A stretch of 64,000 bases of DNA from positions 434,001 to 498,000 of the forward strand of contig NZ_CP009516.1 in the NCBI RefSeq assembly GCF_000970285.1, read 5' to 3'. This DNA comes from Methanosarcina horonobensis HB-1 = JCM 15518. Lineage in GTDB: Archaea > Halobacteriota > Methanosarcinia > Methanosarcinales > Methanosarcinaceae. Within the stretch, counting starts at the first letter, position 1. Every line of letters starts with the position of its first letter. This document shows, one piece after another, positions 8,945 through 19,000 of the stretch. Position numbers and translations under genes: made by a program. The notes beneath the pieces were generated by a model, which was given only the letters and a program-made list of their open reading frames with translations, was not told the origin of the DNA and ran no database searches.

Positions 8945-9038
8945 GCGGAATCGGGTTTAATTCTTTTTTTGGTTTAATTCTTCTTTATCAGTTAAATGAA
9001 ATCACGGGACTCATTTCTTAGATACTGAGTCCCGAATT

Positions 9039-9602
9039 TTAGAGCTCATAGGTCGAAGCTATATATGCTGCAACTGAGGTTTTTACTATTTCTCCAGGAA
9101 TGAAGGGAATGGCTCCAAGGGTAAGGGCTGTCCCAAGTCCTATTTCAGCTACCAGCATTAACTGGAAAACCCCCAGGGCATATATAATCAAAATTCCTGT
9201 GCTCATATTAAGGGCATTGATTGCAAGTCCGGATTTTTCGGTATCCTCTGCTTTCTCGGCAAGCTTGCCTGTAAGGAAGGCAGCCAGTATAAATCCGAAG
9301 ATATATCCTCCTGTAGGTCCGAGGAGCACTCCTAACCCTGAACTGCCTCCTGCAAAAACCGGAAGCCCTGCAATACCAAGAAGGGTATATACAACCATGC
9401 TCAGGCTTCCCCATTTACTCTTCAACATGCTTCCTGCAAGCAGGACAAAGAAAACCTGCAGTGTAACAGGAACAGGTGAAAAGGGTATAGGGATCTGTAT
9501 GTAAGCTCCTGCGGCAGTCAGGGCTGCAAAAAGAGATGCAAAAACCATTTTCCTGAGTTCTGGGGTATGGACGGAGTAAGAATGATTCTTTCTTATATGC
9601 AT
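9039..9602 (-). CDS. bioY: Biotin transporter S component BioY
   Basis: The protein has 187 residues and six predicted helices. Family motifs include AAGAYIQIPIPFSPVPVTLQ near the N-terminus and LLGPTGGYIFGFILAA in the middle. BioY binds biotin in the membrane and delivers it through the ECF module encoded by the next three genes. Start at the ATG with AGGAAA upstream. Biotin-repressor-like half sites lie 170-290 bases upstream and suggest biotin control. Confidence 0.93.
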   Translation of the reverse strand: MHIRKNHSYSVHTPELRKMVFASLFAALTAAGAYIQIPIPFSPVPVTLQVFFVLLAGSMLKSKWGSLSMVVYTLLGIAGLPVFAGGSSGLGVLLGPTGGYIFGFILAAFLTGKLAEKAEDTEKSGLAINALNMSTGILIIYALGVFQLMLVAEIGLGTALTLGAIPFIPGEIVKTSVAAYIASTYEL

Positions 9603-9777
9603 GCTTTTTCCTTTCTTGTTAATTTATTTCTTTACCCGGCTTTCTGTCAGGTTTTTCTTGTTTTTATTATTTGTTTGGATTTTTCTACCTGAAAAATGTC
9701 AGGTAAGTATTTTTTAAATATAGGTTAGATTGAAATTCAACAGTTTTAAGATATATTCGGAATAATAATTCAGCATA

Positions 9778-9895
9778 TTGTTAACCATATTTTCCGTTAA
9801 TCTCTGCCAGATAATTCTCTGTAATCCGAAACTCTTTGTTAACCTTACTGTAATCTAAAATTTATTGTTAACCTAGTGGTGTTACATGGTTTACA
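9778..9895. promoter_or_regulatory. BirA-type biotin operator and TTGTTAACC repeats upstream of bioY
   Basis: TTGTTAACC occurs three times (9778, 9836, 9865). The last is followed after 14 bases by GGTTTACA at 9888, giving TTGTTAACC-N14-GGTTTACAT, close to the BirA operator (TTGTAAACC-N14-16-GGTTTACAA). Positions 9820-9848 and 9849-9877 are a 29-base imperfect direct repeat. The sites are 176-294 bases from bioY on its upstream side, so a long leader or an unseen promoter must be assumed. Binding by BirA is inferred. Confidence 0.6.
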
Positions 9896-10071
9896 TTGGA
9901 TTTAAAACTTTCCAGAGGTATTCTCTGTAAGATATTCATCATAATGATAATGGCAGACTTTCTATGCTTCGGAGCGATAATTAAATATATATCTTATGCC
10001 GGTATTATGGATACTTCACTTGAAATACAGTTTTACTATACTGTTGTATCTGTGTTCAGGGAGTATACCGT

Positions 10072-10146
10072 GGGCGCGTGGCCTAGCCCGGATATGGCGG
10101 CAGCCTCCTAAGCTGTAAATCGGGGGTTCAAATCCCTTCGCGCCCG
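10072..10146 (+). tRNA. tRNA-Arg (CCT anticodon)
   Basis: The 75-base sequence folds as a cloverleaf. The acceptor arms GGGCGCG and CGCGCCC pair fully, with discriminator G. The anticodon stem GCAGC/GCTGT encloses loop CTCCTAA, giving anticodon CCT for AGG. The T arm has GGGGG-TTCAAAT-CCCTT. No CCA is encoded, as is common in archaea. A TATA-like ACTATACTG stretch lies about 35 bases upstream. No intron is visible. Confidence 0.93.
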
Positions 10147-10399
10147 CTAAATTTCATCTTTTTATTAAATTTCGTCTTTTTATTTGTTGTCTGTTTTACC
10201 TGTTTTATCTCGTTTTTGTTCCACTTTTCTGTTTCACTTTATCTATTTTGTTTTCTGCTTTTGCAGGTATGTCCTGTAAATTATGGAAAAATTTCTTATT
10301 CAGAAATACAGTTATCTCCTATCTGCAGTACAGTAAATGTTTGTGAAGTAGAATAATTTCTATTAAAAAACACAATTACCGCCTCAGAGGAAACAGGAA

Positions 10400-10855
10400 T
10401 TGATCAGAAAAGCCAGGATAAGTGATGTTGTTGAGATGAAACAGATCATCAACACTTACTCCAAGGACGAGCTTATGCTTGCTCGTTCCCTGAGTGAGAT
10501 GTACGAAAACATAAGGGACTATTACGTATGTGAGATCGAAGGTGAAGTTATTGGATGCTGTGCCCTCCATGTTGTCTGGGAAGACCTTGCTGAAATCCTT
10601 GCTCTCGCAGTTAGACCTGACTGTTCAAGAAAAGGAGTGGGCACAAAGCTTGTCTCAGCCTGTCTTGAGGACGCAAAAAGCCTCGGCATGAAAGAAGTCT
10701 TTGCCCTTACTTACGTGCCTGGTTTTTTTGAAACCCTGGGCTTTAATATCGTTGACAAAAACAGCCTTCCCAGGAAAATCTGGTCTGGTTGTATCAGGTG
10801 CCCCAAATTTCCGGACTGCAATGAGATTGCGGTTCTTAAATCTATTGAAGTCTGA
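10400..10855 (+). CDS. GNAT N-acetyltransferase, ArgA-like
   Basis: The 151-residue protein is a single GNAT domain. The acetyl-CoA site is visible as AVRPDCSRKGVGTKLV near residues 72-87, followed by EVFALTYVPGFFETLGF. A C-terminal CIRCPKFPDCNE motif with three Cys is typical of the short N-acetylglutamate synthase-like group that serves arginine synthesis. The start is TTG at 10400 with GAGG ten bases before it; the next Met lies 12 residues in and would cut the first strand. No arginine genes are adjacent, so substrate is inferred from family only. Confidence 0.8.
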   Translation: MIRKARISDVVEMKQIINTYSKDELMLARSLSEMYENIRDYYVCEIEGEVIGCCALHVVWEDLAEILALAVRPDCSRKGVGTKLVSACLEDAKSLGMKEVFALTYVPGFFETLGFNIVDKNSLPRKIWSGCIRCPKFPDCNEIAVLKSIEV

Positions 10856-11026
10856 AAACATTTACAGTAGCTCTAAGAGAGTTTATGCTTCAAGGCTAAG
10901 GAAGCCTTTTGTTTTTTTCCTTTTCTTGCTGAGCTCAGGTGATAAAATCAGGTTTTAAAGTCTTTTTAGCCAGTGTTCATCTTAACAGGCAAAAAACAAA
11001 AACTATTTATTCAGTAATTATGTTTT

Positions 11027-11040
11027 TTAGGTTGTCCTAA
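11027..11040. promoter_or_regulatory. TTAGG-N4-CCTAA palindrome, candidate DtxR operator
   Basis: TTAGGTTGTCCTAA is a perfect 5-4-5 inverted repeat that resembles DtxR/IdeR-type operators (TTAGG...CCTAA). It lies about 25 bases after a TATA-like ACTATTTAT (11002-11010), hence near the transcription start, and 55 bases before the DtxR-FeoA regulator gene. This is the expected place for iron-dependent autorepression of the regulator and feoB. Confidence 0.6.
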
Positions 11041-11095
11041 TTATCTGGCCTGAAGCGTTTCGGGTGTGCGCTGGTGCGCTTGTGGGATGGTGTTA

Positions 11096-11761
11096 ATGCA
11101 TACAGATCGACTTGAAGAGTATCTTGAAACTATTCTTTACCTTATTACAAAAAACCGGAGCCCTGCAAAAACCAAACAAATTGCAGAAGAACTTAATGTA
11201 TCTTCACCCAGTGTGACGGAAATGATAAAAAAGTTGCATTCGATGGGGTTTGTCGAATATAAGCCCTATCAAGGGGTTGAATTGACTGAAAAAGGGACTG
11301 AAGAAGCCGTCCGGATCAAAAGGAAACACCAGGTGCTTGAAACTTTCCTGGCTGATGTCCTTGATTTTGACAGAAAGGAAGCTCACAGGGAAGCCTGCGA
11401 GCTTGAGCATGCGGTATCGGACTCGGTGCTTGAGAGACTTTACGATTTCCTTGGAAACCCTGAGTACTGCCCTGACGGGCACCCGATAAATATCGATAAA
11501 AGCAATTTGCAGCGAGAAGAAGGATTCATCCCCCTCGATGAGATGAGAGAGGGAAGTTCAGGCACGATTGTCAGGGTAACCCTTCCAAGAGAAACAAAAG
11601 AGCGTTTAACCTCTCTTGGCATCATAACCGGAGAGGATATTGAAGTCAGACGCAAGCAGAAACAGGGCTGTATTTCGGTGATGGCTGTCGGGTCTGAAAT
11701 TGCTCTTGGAAGAGATATAGCAAAAAAAATTTTCATCACTCCTAAAGGCAAAAGCCTGTAA
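11096..11761 (+). CDS. DtxR-family metal-dependent regulator with C-terminal FeoA domain
   Basis: From MHTDRLEEYLETILYL the protein has about 222 residues. The winged helix covers roughly residues 1-65 (SSPSVTEMIKKLHSMGFV), the metal/dimer domain 65-140 with HQVLETFL and CELEHAVSD, and an SH3-like FeoA domain from about 142 (LDEMREGSSGTIVRVTLP). The frame extends upstream to 11066, but the DtxR family begins near HTDRLEEYL; ATG 11087 is an alternative. It lies 49 bases before feoB, and there is no separate feoA. It probably represses iron uptake when Fe(II) is plentiful. Confidence 0.87.
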   Translation: MHTDRLEEYLETILYLITKNRSPAKTKQIAEELNVSSPSVTEMIKKLHSMGFVEYKPYQGVELTEKGTEEAVRIKRKHQVLETFLADVLDFDRKEAHREACELEHAVSDSVLERLYDFLGNPEYCPDGHPINIDKSNLQREEGFIPLDEMREGSSGTIVRVTLPRETKERLTSLGIITGEDIEVRRKQKQGCISVMAVGSEIALGRDIAKKIFITPKGKSL

Positions 11762-11810
11762 AAAATGGATAAATAAGCCATAATTTGCATGGAGCACATT
11801 TAACGGAGAC

Positions 11811-13808
11811 GTGATAGAGATTTCCAGCTCATGCTGTAATTCAGGCGATAGAGGTAAAAAGAATTCTCCTTATGAAAAAAATCCTCCTTATGATTTGACA
11901 CTTGCTTTTATAGGTAACCCCAGCGTTGGAAAAAGTGTTTTCTTCAGCAGGCTTACAGGAGTCGGAGTCGAGGTATCCAACTATCCGGGAACCACCGTTT
12001 CGCTTAAAACAGGAAATGTGAAAGTAAAAGACAGGACTATTGAAGTAGTTGATCTTCCTGGAATATATTCTCTTGGGGTTGCGAACGAAGATGAAAAAGT
12101 AACCAAAAGATTTCTTATTGAAGATTCACCGGATGTTATTATCAATGTCCTTGACGCAAGCAGGCTTGAGAGAAACCTGTATCTGACCCTTCAGTTGCTT
12201 GAACTTGATATCCCCATGGTTATTGCCTTAAATCAGGTAGACCTGGCCGCAGAGCTGGGGATTCTTATTGATACGGACAAACTTTCAGAACTCCTGGGCC
12301 TGCCTGTAGTTCCAACTGTTGCAACCTGGGGAGTAGGGCTTGATGAGGTAGTGCTTGTGGCTCTTGAAGAGGCAGGAAAAGTCCAGAAGCACCACAGGGT
12401 AAGATACAGCCAGTGGATTCGCCAGGCTTTATCCGGGATTGACCATGCTTTTCCGAATACGTCTCAAAGTGTTAAGATCGCAGCCCTATTAAACGATGCC
12501 GAATTTGTTGAACTCTGCTGCATGCCGCCTGAAGCCAACGCAATTCTCTCTTCTGCCAGGCGATTCAGGCAGAACCTTGAAATCGATCATGGAATTTCAG
12601 TTCCTGATACCGTTGCAAGGGATCTGTATGGAGAATCCGGGTTTATAGTCGACAGCGTGGTCTCAAGTTTTGAGCCAAAAAAAAGATTTCGCGACAGGAT
12701 AGATAGAGTTCTTACCTCTCCTAACTTCGGGATTGCAGTCCTGATATCCGCGCTGCTCCTTACGTTTCTTCTCGTCTTCAGGATAGGGGGCTTTCTTGAA
12801 ACCTGGATTGTGAACGACCTTTTTGAGCCTTACATAATCCAGCCCATCGAAGAAATGACTCTTGGCATGGCACCTGTCCTTAGAAACCTGATTCTCTATT
12901 CCTTGAGGGGTGTAGAGGCAGGATTTGCAATTGCAATCCCCTATATTGCAGTTTTCTATGCTATCCTTTCCATATTCGAGGACTCAGGCTATCTGACAAG
13001 GGCAGCTTTTATCCTGGACAACCTGACCCATAAACTCGGGCTTCATGGGAGAGCTGTTATCCCTCTGGTCCTGGGTTTTGGCTGCAATGTCCCTGCAATA
13101 ATGGCTGTACATGCCCTTGGCACAAGAAGGGAAAAGCGGATAGCTTCGCTTCTCATCTCTCTTGTTCCCTGCTCTGCAAGGACAGTTATTATACTGGGGC
13201 TTGTAGGAACTTTTGTTGGTTTCTGGCCTGCTGTTTCTATTTATGTACTGGAGATCGTCATCATTGCTGCAATGGGCTGGATTCTCGGAAGAACCCTGCC
13301 GGGCCAGAAAAGCGGTTTCATTATGGAAATGACCCCCCTCAGGAAACCTGAACTTAAATCAACCCTCAGGAAAACCTGGATGAAAAGTCGTGAGTTTTTA
13401 TACATCGCTTTTCCGTTGCTGCTTGCAGGAAGCGCAGCCCTTGGAATTGCCGATGCCCTGGGACTTCTTTCTATCTTCCAGGACTTCGTAGAACCCATAT
13501 CTGTAGGACTTCTAGGGCTTCCGGCTTTTGCCGCAACAGCGCTTGTTTTTGGAATTCTCAGAAAAGAAATGGCACTTCAGATCCTGGCAGTGCTTGCAGG
13601 GACAGCCAATTTTGCAGCTGTAATGACCCCTCTTCAGATGTACCAGTTTGCGGTTATAACAACCATTTATGTCCCGTGCGTGGCAACGATTGCAGTCCTG
13701 AAGCATGAGCTTGGTACAAAGGATACGGCTATGATTGTCACCTTCACTATAGGTCTCGCTCTTGTAGCGGGTGTTTTAATCCGGATTTTCGGGCCCCTTT
13801 TCCTTTAA
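11811..13808 (+). CDS. feoB: Ferrous iron transporter FeoB
   Basis: The protein has 665 residues. The N-terminal G domain holds G1 GNPSVGKS near residues 35-42, the switch region SNYPGTTV, G3 DLPGIYSL and G4 NQVDLA. A helical GDI-like region follows. The C-terminal half has the two gate repeats, including LVLGFGCNVPAIMAVHAL and VPCSART, and ends in membrane helices. The start is GTG with GGAG upstream. It follows the DtxR-FeoA gene, so the pair forms a compact iron-uptake operon acting at the cell membrane. Confidence 0.95.
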   Translation: MIEISSSCCNSGDRGKKNSPYEKNPPYDLTLAFIGNPSVGKSVFFSRLTGVGVEVSNYPGTTVSLKTGNVKVKDRTIEVVDLPGIYSLGVANEDEKVTKRFLIEDSPDVIINVLDASRLERNLYLTLQLLELDIPMVIALNQVDLAAELGILIDTDKLSELLGLPVVPTVATWGVGLDEVVLVALEEAGKVQKHHRVRYSQWIRQALSGIDHAFPNTSQSVKIAALLNDAEFVELCCMPPEANAILSSARRFRQNLEIDHGISVPDTVARDLYGESGFIVDSVVSSFEPKKRFRDRIDRVLTSPNFGIAVLISALLLTFLLVFRIGGFLETWIVNDLFEPYIIQPIEEMTLGMAPVLRNLILYSLRGVEAGFAIAIPYIAVFYAILSIFEDSGYLTRAAFILDNLTHKLGLHGRAVIPLVLGFGCNVPAIMAVHALGTRREKRIASLLISLVPCSARTVIILGLVGTFVGFWPAVSIYVLEIVIIAAMGWILGRTLPGQKSGFIMEMTPLRKPELKSTLRKTWMKSREFLYIAFPLLLAGSAALGIADALGLLSIFQDFVEPISVGLLGLPAFAATALVFGILRKEMALQILAVLAGTANFAAVMTPLQMYQFAVITTIYVPCVATIAVLKHELGTKDTAMIVTFTIGLALVAGVLIRIFGPLFL

Positions 13809-13846
13809 CTTTTTTCCTTTTTTTAATTTTTCTTTTTTCCTTATCT
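13806..13846 (+). terminator. T-rich terminator after feoB
   Basis: Directly after the feoB stop come several runs of T (up to seven in a row) separated by single bases, with no strong hairpin. Archaeal RNA polymerase terminates at such U-rich tracts. Confidence 0.6.
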
Positions 13847-13997
13847 CTCTTCTTTTTCCCCCTCGGACTTATTTCATGGAATAAACATCTGTACATCAGG
13901 CACAATATTTATATATTAAGAAACTTGTTTACCTCTTTTTCTTTTGTTCTCTTTTTATCGTAAATTATTAATACTTCATAGATCGTGTTTACTTCCG

Positions 13998-14240
13998 ATG
14001 ACTCGGATTACCGATCACTTACACAAAAACGTGTTCAGTGTTATTATGGATATCTTCGAAATGGACCATTTCCGAGAGCCAGAAGTTGAAGAGGTTCAAC
14101 TTTTCCTCGAAAGCACCGGGACTCACGGTTCTATTGTTAACGAGAGTGCTCTTGAGATGGACTGCAGTACGTCCCCCAAAATTCAGGCGAGGCAGAGTGT
14201 ACTTCTCAATTTCGATGAATCTATTCCATCCATTCAGTAA
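13998..14240 (+). CDS. Small hypothetical protein (80 aa)
   Basis: A frame from ATG 13998 encodes 80 acidic residues beginning MTRITDHLHKNVFSVIMD and containing EPEVEEVQLFLE. No domain is recognised. Supporting points are Glu/Asp-rich, coding-like codon choice and a good TATA box (TTTATATATTA, 13909-13919) that would start an RNA near 13940. Against it, there is no clear ribosome site, and the frame opens further upstream. It may be a real small protein or a decayed gene. Downstream there is an AT-rich spacer of about 800 bases. Confidence 0.4.
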   Translation: MTRITDHLHKNVFSVIMDIFEMDHFREPEVEEVQLFLESTGTHGSIVNESALEMDCSTSPKIQARQSVLLNFDESIPSIQ

Positions 14241-15037
14241 CACTTTCCTCTAAAAAGTTTCCGACCCCTATTGAAATCCAACTCTTTAACTCCTTTTGTT
14301 TTAGAGTTAATTTTGGGTTTCATTCTCTATTTTGTAAATTTTCGGTTTGGATCTCTATTTTGTTTACATTAACTATCAGTCGTATCCTGCTTTCTGGGTT
14401 TTGTCGTGAATCTTATTTTCAATATATGGCCTTTATCATCTGCCTTTTATCCGTTTTTCCTAAAACCTAAACCTAACCTGAACACCTATTTAATATCTTT
14501 CATACAGACTTCATCGAAAAATATTTATTCTATTTTTCGGTTCCTTTCTTTCCTGAAAAATTATTTTTCTAGGGAATTCCCTGACCCTGGCCTGCAGTAT
14601 TAAATACATCCTGAGGTGAGATATTTTATTATGCATATAATTATTCTAAGAAAAACTTAAGGAAATATATTTATTCTTTTTCAGAACATTTCCGAGCTGC
14701 CTCTCCTGTTTTTAATCATTTCCCTGATTCAAATCTTCTTTCTTCGGAAATTTAATGCTTTATGCTCTTTCTTCTGTTTTACTGTTGGTCTCTGTAATCG
14801 GTTTCAGAAAAGTTAATAAAGTTATCTTATTATAATATAATTTAAAGTCATTTAGAACCAGCTGAATACTATCGATTACCATATATATATAAAGTAAGAT
14901 TACATCTACTTTATACATATTATTTAAATTTGTCTGACCGTATCAATTTAATTATATTATAATGACGTTTCACGCTAGCAGAAAGCTGCATATATAAAGG
15001 AAACCCGGGACCCGAATCTTTGCTAGAGGTATTTTTC
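14241..15037. other. AT-rich spacer with the promoter of the condensin operon
   Basis: No gene is supported across this stretch. It has many T runs after 14260 and several TATA-like elements. The best placed is CATATATAAAGG at 14990-15000, which would start an RNA about 15 bases before the ribosome site GAGGT (15026-15030) of the next gene. Confidence 0.5.
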
Positions 15038-16012
15038 ATGAGAACTGGACAGAGAGATATGCACAATACACCGCTTAAAAGGCGACTGTCAATTACCTAT
15101 GAGGAGCTCGAAACTCTCAAAAAATCAATCAAGACTTCGGTTCTCAATGAGTTACAGGCCGAAGTAGAAAGTAGTTCCGATCTTGATGCTTTTAAGGATC
15201 AAATTCTTTCCGAAATCAGAACCGAACTGAGGGAGTTTCCTGACTCTGCATCACTCAAGGCTTCAATCCTTGGTGAGCTGAGATCCGAATTAGTTTCCGG
15301 TAAAAAAGACGAATCCGAAGCAATTGACCGACGAGTGAAAGAACTTGCAGGAATTCAGGATGGGCTCGTCAGAGAACTGCTCGATCAGAAAATGCTTATA
15401 AAGAAGCTGGAAGCAGAAATTGAAAGACTTTCAAGAGCATCGGAAGGTACGCAAAGTACTATTGCCCATTCTCCTCCTTCTCCCTCTATTCCAATCCTTG
15501 AAGACCCACTTGACCTTCCTCCTCTTTCCAGAAAACCGAAGCGTAAACTTGAGTTCAGGAAAGAAGGTCCTTCCTCACACGAGCTGACCGATTTCAGAGA
15601 AGCTCCTGCGTCCCTGCCAGGAACAAATGCAAAAGTACAGCTGAAGATCAGAGAGGTTGAGCCAAGAGAGCTTGATGAGCGTGAACCTGTCGAAACAAAG
15701 TGTGAATATATTATCGCCGAAAGTGGAGATAGGAAACGGTTTAGAGGCACTCTGAGGCAGTCAACTCCAATAATAGAGGCTCCTTCGGGACAGCTAGTTC
15801 CACCAGGGCTGCCAGCTTCTAAGAGATCTCGGTCTCCCGTGAAAGCAGAGCCTGTAAGAGCCCGACCTGATGAAGATTATAAATGCGAATACATTATCGC
15901 CGAAAAAGTTCCGAAAAAGCATTTAATTGACGAATCCGTGGACCTCAGAGATAATGAGGACGCGGAAATCATAACCTGCAACCGAAAAGACCCCAGGGTG
16001 AAACGAGACTGA
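15038..16012 (+). CDS. Unrecognised coiled-coil protein encoded before SMC
   Basis: The protein has about 324 residues. Residues 15-125 are heptad-like and strongly helical and hold three related ends (LNELQAEV, LSEIRTEL, LGELRSEL). A Pro/Ser-rich disordered stretch follows. The C-terminal half carries the octapeptide KCEYIIAE twice, near residues 215 and 280. I chose ATG 15038 because GAGGT stands seven bases before it; an upstream TTG at 15020 lacks this. SMC starts 46 bases after the stop, then ScpA and ScpB, so it is probably a condensin partner or regulator. No known family was recognised. Confidence 0.75.
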   Translation: MRTGQRDMHNTPLKRRLSITYEELETLKKSIKTSVLNELQAEVESSSDLDAFKDQILSEIRTELREFPDSASLKASILGELRSELVSGKKDESEAIDRRVKELAGIQDGLVRELLDQKMLIKKLEAEIERLSRASEGTQSTIAHSPPSPSIPILEDPLDLPPLSRKPKRKLEFRKEGPSSHELTDFREAPASLPGTNAKVQLKIREVEPRELDEREPVETKCEYIIAESGDRKRFRGTLRQSTPIIEAPSGQLVPPGLPASKRSRSPVKAEPVRARPDEDYKCEYIIAEKVPKKHLIDESVDLRDNEDAEIITCNRKDPRVKRD

Positions 16013-16058
16013 GAAAAACGAAAATTTCCTCAAAAACGCAAAACCTCAGAGGCATTCT

Positions 16059-19000
16059 GTGTACATAAAAGAGATTGAGTTCGTTAATTTCAAGTCCTTC
16101 GGAAAGAAAGTAAAGATTTCCTTTTATAATGACTTCACCACTATTTCCGGGCCTAACGGGAGTGGAAAGTCAAATATTATAGACGGGATTCTCTTTGCAC
16201 TCGGGCTCACGAGTTCCAGGACACTGAGGGCTGAAAAACTTACGGACCTTATTTATAATGGAGATGAGGCAAAAAAACCTGATTTTGCCCAGGTTACTAT
16301 CCGTTTTGACAATACTGACCGCAAACTGCCTTTAGAGCTTGATGAGGTTGAAGTCTCAAGAAAGGTCCGGCGAACAAAAAATGCCTACTACAGCTACTTT
16401 TACTTTAACGGAAAAGCCGTAAGCCTGGGAGAAATTCATTCCCAGCTTTCAAAGGCAGGGATAACGCCCGAAGGTTACAATGTCGTGATGCAGGGAGATG
16501 TCACACAGATTATTTCCATGACCTCTGTGGAAAGGCGGAAGATTATTGACGAGATTGCCGGAGTTGCGGAGTTTGACGAGCGCAAGCAAAAAGCACTAGG
16601 GGAACTTGAAATTGTCAGGCAGCAAATCGAACGTGTGGACATTATTCTTGAAGAGGTGCGGACGCAGCTTGAAAAGCTCTCTGGTGAACGGGACCAGGCT
16701 CTGAAATATCAATCTCTTAAATCTGAGAAAATTAAATTTGAAGGTTATGTCCTGCTCTCCAAACTCAAGGATGCCAGAACCGAACTGGAAAATGTGGATA
16801 AAGAACTTGCAGGGAAAGAAGAGCACCTTGAAAAAGTACAGGTATTGCTGAACGAAAGGGTTCAGGAACTGGAAGCTCTTGAACAGACTCTGGAAAACCT
16901 CTCCCTCGAAATCCGAAAAAAAGGGGAAGATGAACAGCTGCAGGTCAAAAGGGAAATAGAAGAAACAAAAGGAGAAATCTCCCGCTGTGTTGACAGCATC
17001 GAAGTTTCCGAGTCCGAACTCGAAGAAGCTGATTCAAGGCGCAGAAAAGCATTTGTTGATATTGACTCCACAAAGGGAAAGGTCAGAGAACTCGAAGAGA
17101 AAATAGAAGCTGAAAACGTAAGGAAAGAAAGCATCTCTGCAGAGCTTTCAGAAAGAAAAACCGAGCGCATGCTGCTTCAGAGCAGGATTGCTGATATAGA
17201 TGCAAAGTTTGCGGCAACAAGGGATGAGCTCATGGCTGCCCGCAAAAAGCTTGAGGATATTAAAAACGAAAAGAACGAGCTTATTCGGAACGAGGACAGG
17301 CTTCTCGATGCTCTCAGGAGAAAGTCTTCGGAACTGCGGGAGATCGAAAACCAGATCAAGGATGCACAGGCTGCAGTTACTGCCTCGGACAGCGATACCC
17401 TTTCTGTCCAGTACGAAATCGAAAAACTTACAAATAACCTTGAATCCCTCATAAAAGACCGGGACGACATAGAGAGCAGCCGCTCCAGAATCAAAGAAGA
17501 CATAAAGAAACTTGAGAACAGGCTGCACACCCTCCAGCAGGAATATGCAATTGCCGAAGCGAGGGTCCGGGCTTCGGAACAGGGAGGAGGTTACTCAAGA
17601 GCTGTCGAGATGGTAATCGGGGCATCGAAGCAGGAAGAACTCTTCGGAATTCACGGGACAATTGCCCAGCTCGGAAAAGTAGACCGCAGATATGCGGCAG
17701 CCCTTGAGGTTGCTGCAGGGAACAGGATGCAGGCAATTGTTGTAGATACCGATGCTGATGCAGCAGAAGCGATCGAATTCCTGAAGCGGAGGAAAGGCGG
17801 TAGAGCTACTTTTCTTCCGCTTAATAAAATGAAGGATTCCAGAAGGCTTGAAAATCTCAATTATGAGAACGGAGTAATAGGGTATGCAATCGACCTTATT
17901 GAATTCGATCCAGACTTTGAGCCTGCTTTCTGGTATGTTTTTCAGGACACTCTGGTTATGGAAGACCTTGCCAGTGCCCGCCGCCTTATGGGAAGAGCGA
18001 GAATGGTCACCCTTGAAGGCGAACTCCTTGAAAAGAGCGGGGCAATGGTAGGAGGTTCTCTTTCTTCAAAATCCGGGATTTCTTTTGCGGCAGCGGAAAA
18101 GGACAAACTCCTTGAACTTGCAGAAGAGATAAGATCCCTTGATGCAAGCCGGAATGCTGCTATCAGCAAACAGGACAGCATTGAAAGCCATGTTTTTGAG
18201 CTGAGCAGAAAGATCCGCGACTGTGAGGCTACTATTTCCAGAAAGGAGCTCGAGCTTCAGGAAATCGCTGGCAGGGAAGCAAAACTTGCAGAACTCCTTG
18301 AAGCCAAACAGGCAGACCTGAAGGCAATCGAAGAATCGAGAACCGAACTCAGGGCTGAGATGGACAGGGTAATTGCGGAAAAGGTGGAAAAAGAAGGTAT
18401 TGCGGCTGAACTTGAGAGTCAGGTTGCCGAATTTGAGGCAAAGCTTGCCGATTCTCCCCTTCCCGAGATAAACAAAAAAGCCGACTTTGTAGATGAAGAA
18501 ATCCGCAGGCTTGATGGCAGAATCAGGGATACAGAAGCCAGTCTGAATGCTCTTCAGCTTGAAAAAGAGTATGCTGAGCAGAAAATTGCCGAAGCCAAGG
18601 AGCTTATAAAGGAACTTGATGAAAAGAAAGCTTCAAGGCGGGAAAGAGTAGATTCCCTTAAAGCAAAAATCGCGGAACTTGAAGCTCAGCTTGAAGAAAA
18701 ACAGAAGCGTGAACTTCAACTTTCCGACGAACTTATAAGGCTTCAGAAAGAAAGGGAAAATGTTCAGGCAGAACATAGTGCGGTAAAGCGCAGGGTCAGT
18801 ATAGCTGCAACCACCCTTGAAAAGGCAAAACAGCAGGTACTTACGCTTACAGCTACTAAGAGTGCTCTTTTTGACCAGGAAAAGCAGCTGGTTGAAGAGA
18901 TACAGAGAAGGGGAATTGAGGAGACCTCGGAGGTTCCGAGTTACGAAACCGTTTACATGCGGATTCAGGCAATCGAAGAAGCCATGCGCAGGCTTGAGCC

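Noticed and set aside
9778-9895. Repeats that could suggest a CRISPR array
   Set aside because: Units are short and imperfect, spacing is irregular (58 and 29 bases) and there are no cas genes; the biotin operator reading fits better.
9896-10111. Open frame of 71 codons running into the tRNA
   Set aside because: It ends inside tRNA-Arg, lacks a ribosome site and has no recognisable product.
14019-14243. Minus-strand open frame opposite the small acidic ORF
   Set aside because: No promoter or ribosome site on that strand; it mirrors the coding-like plus frame.
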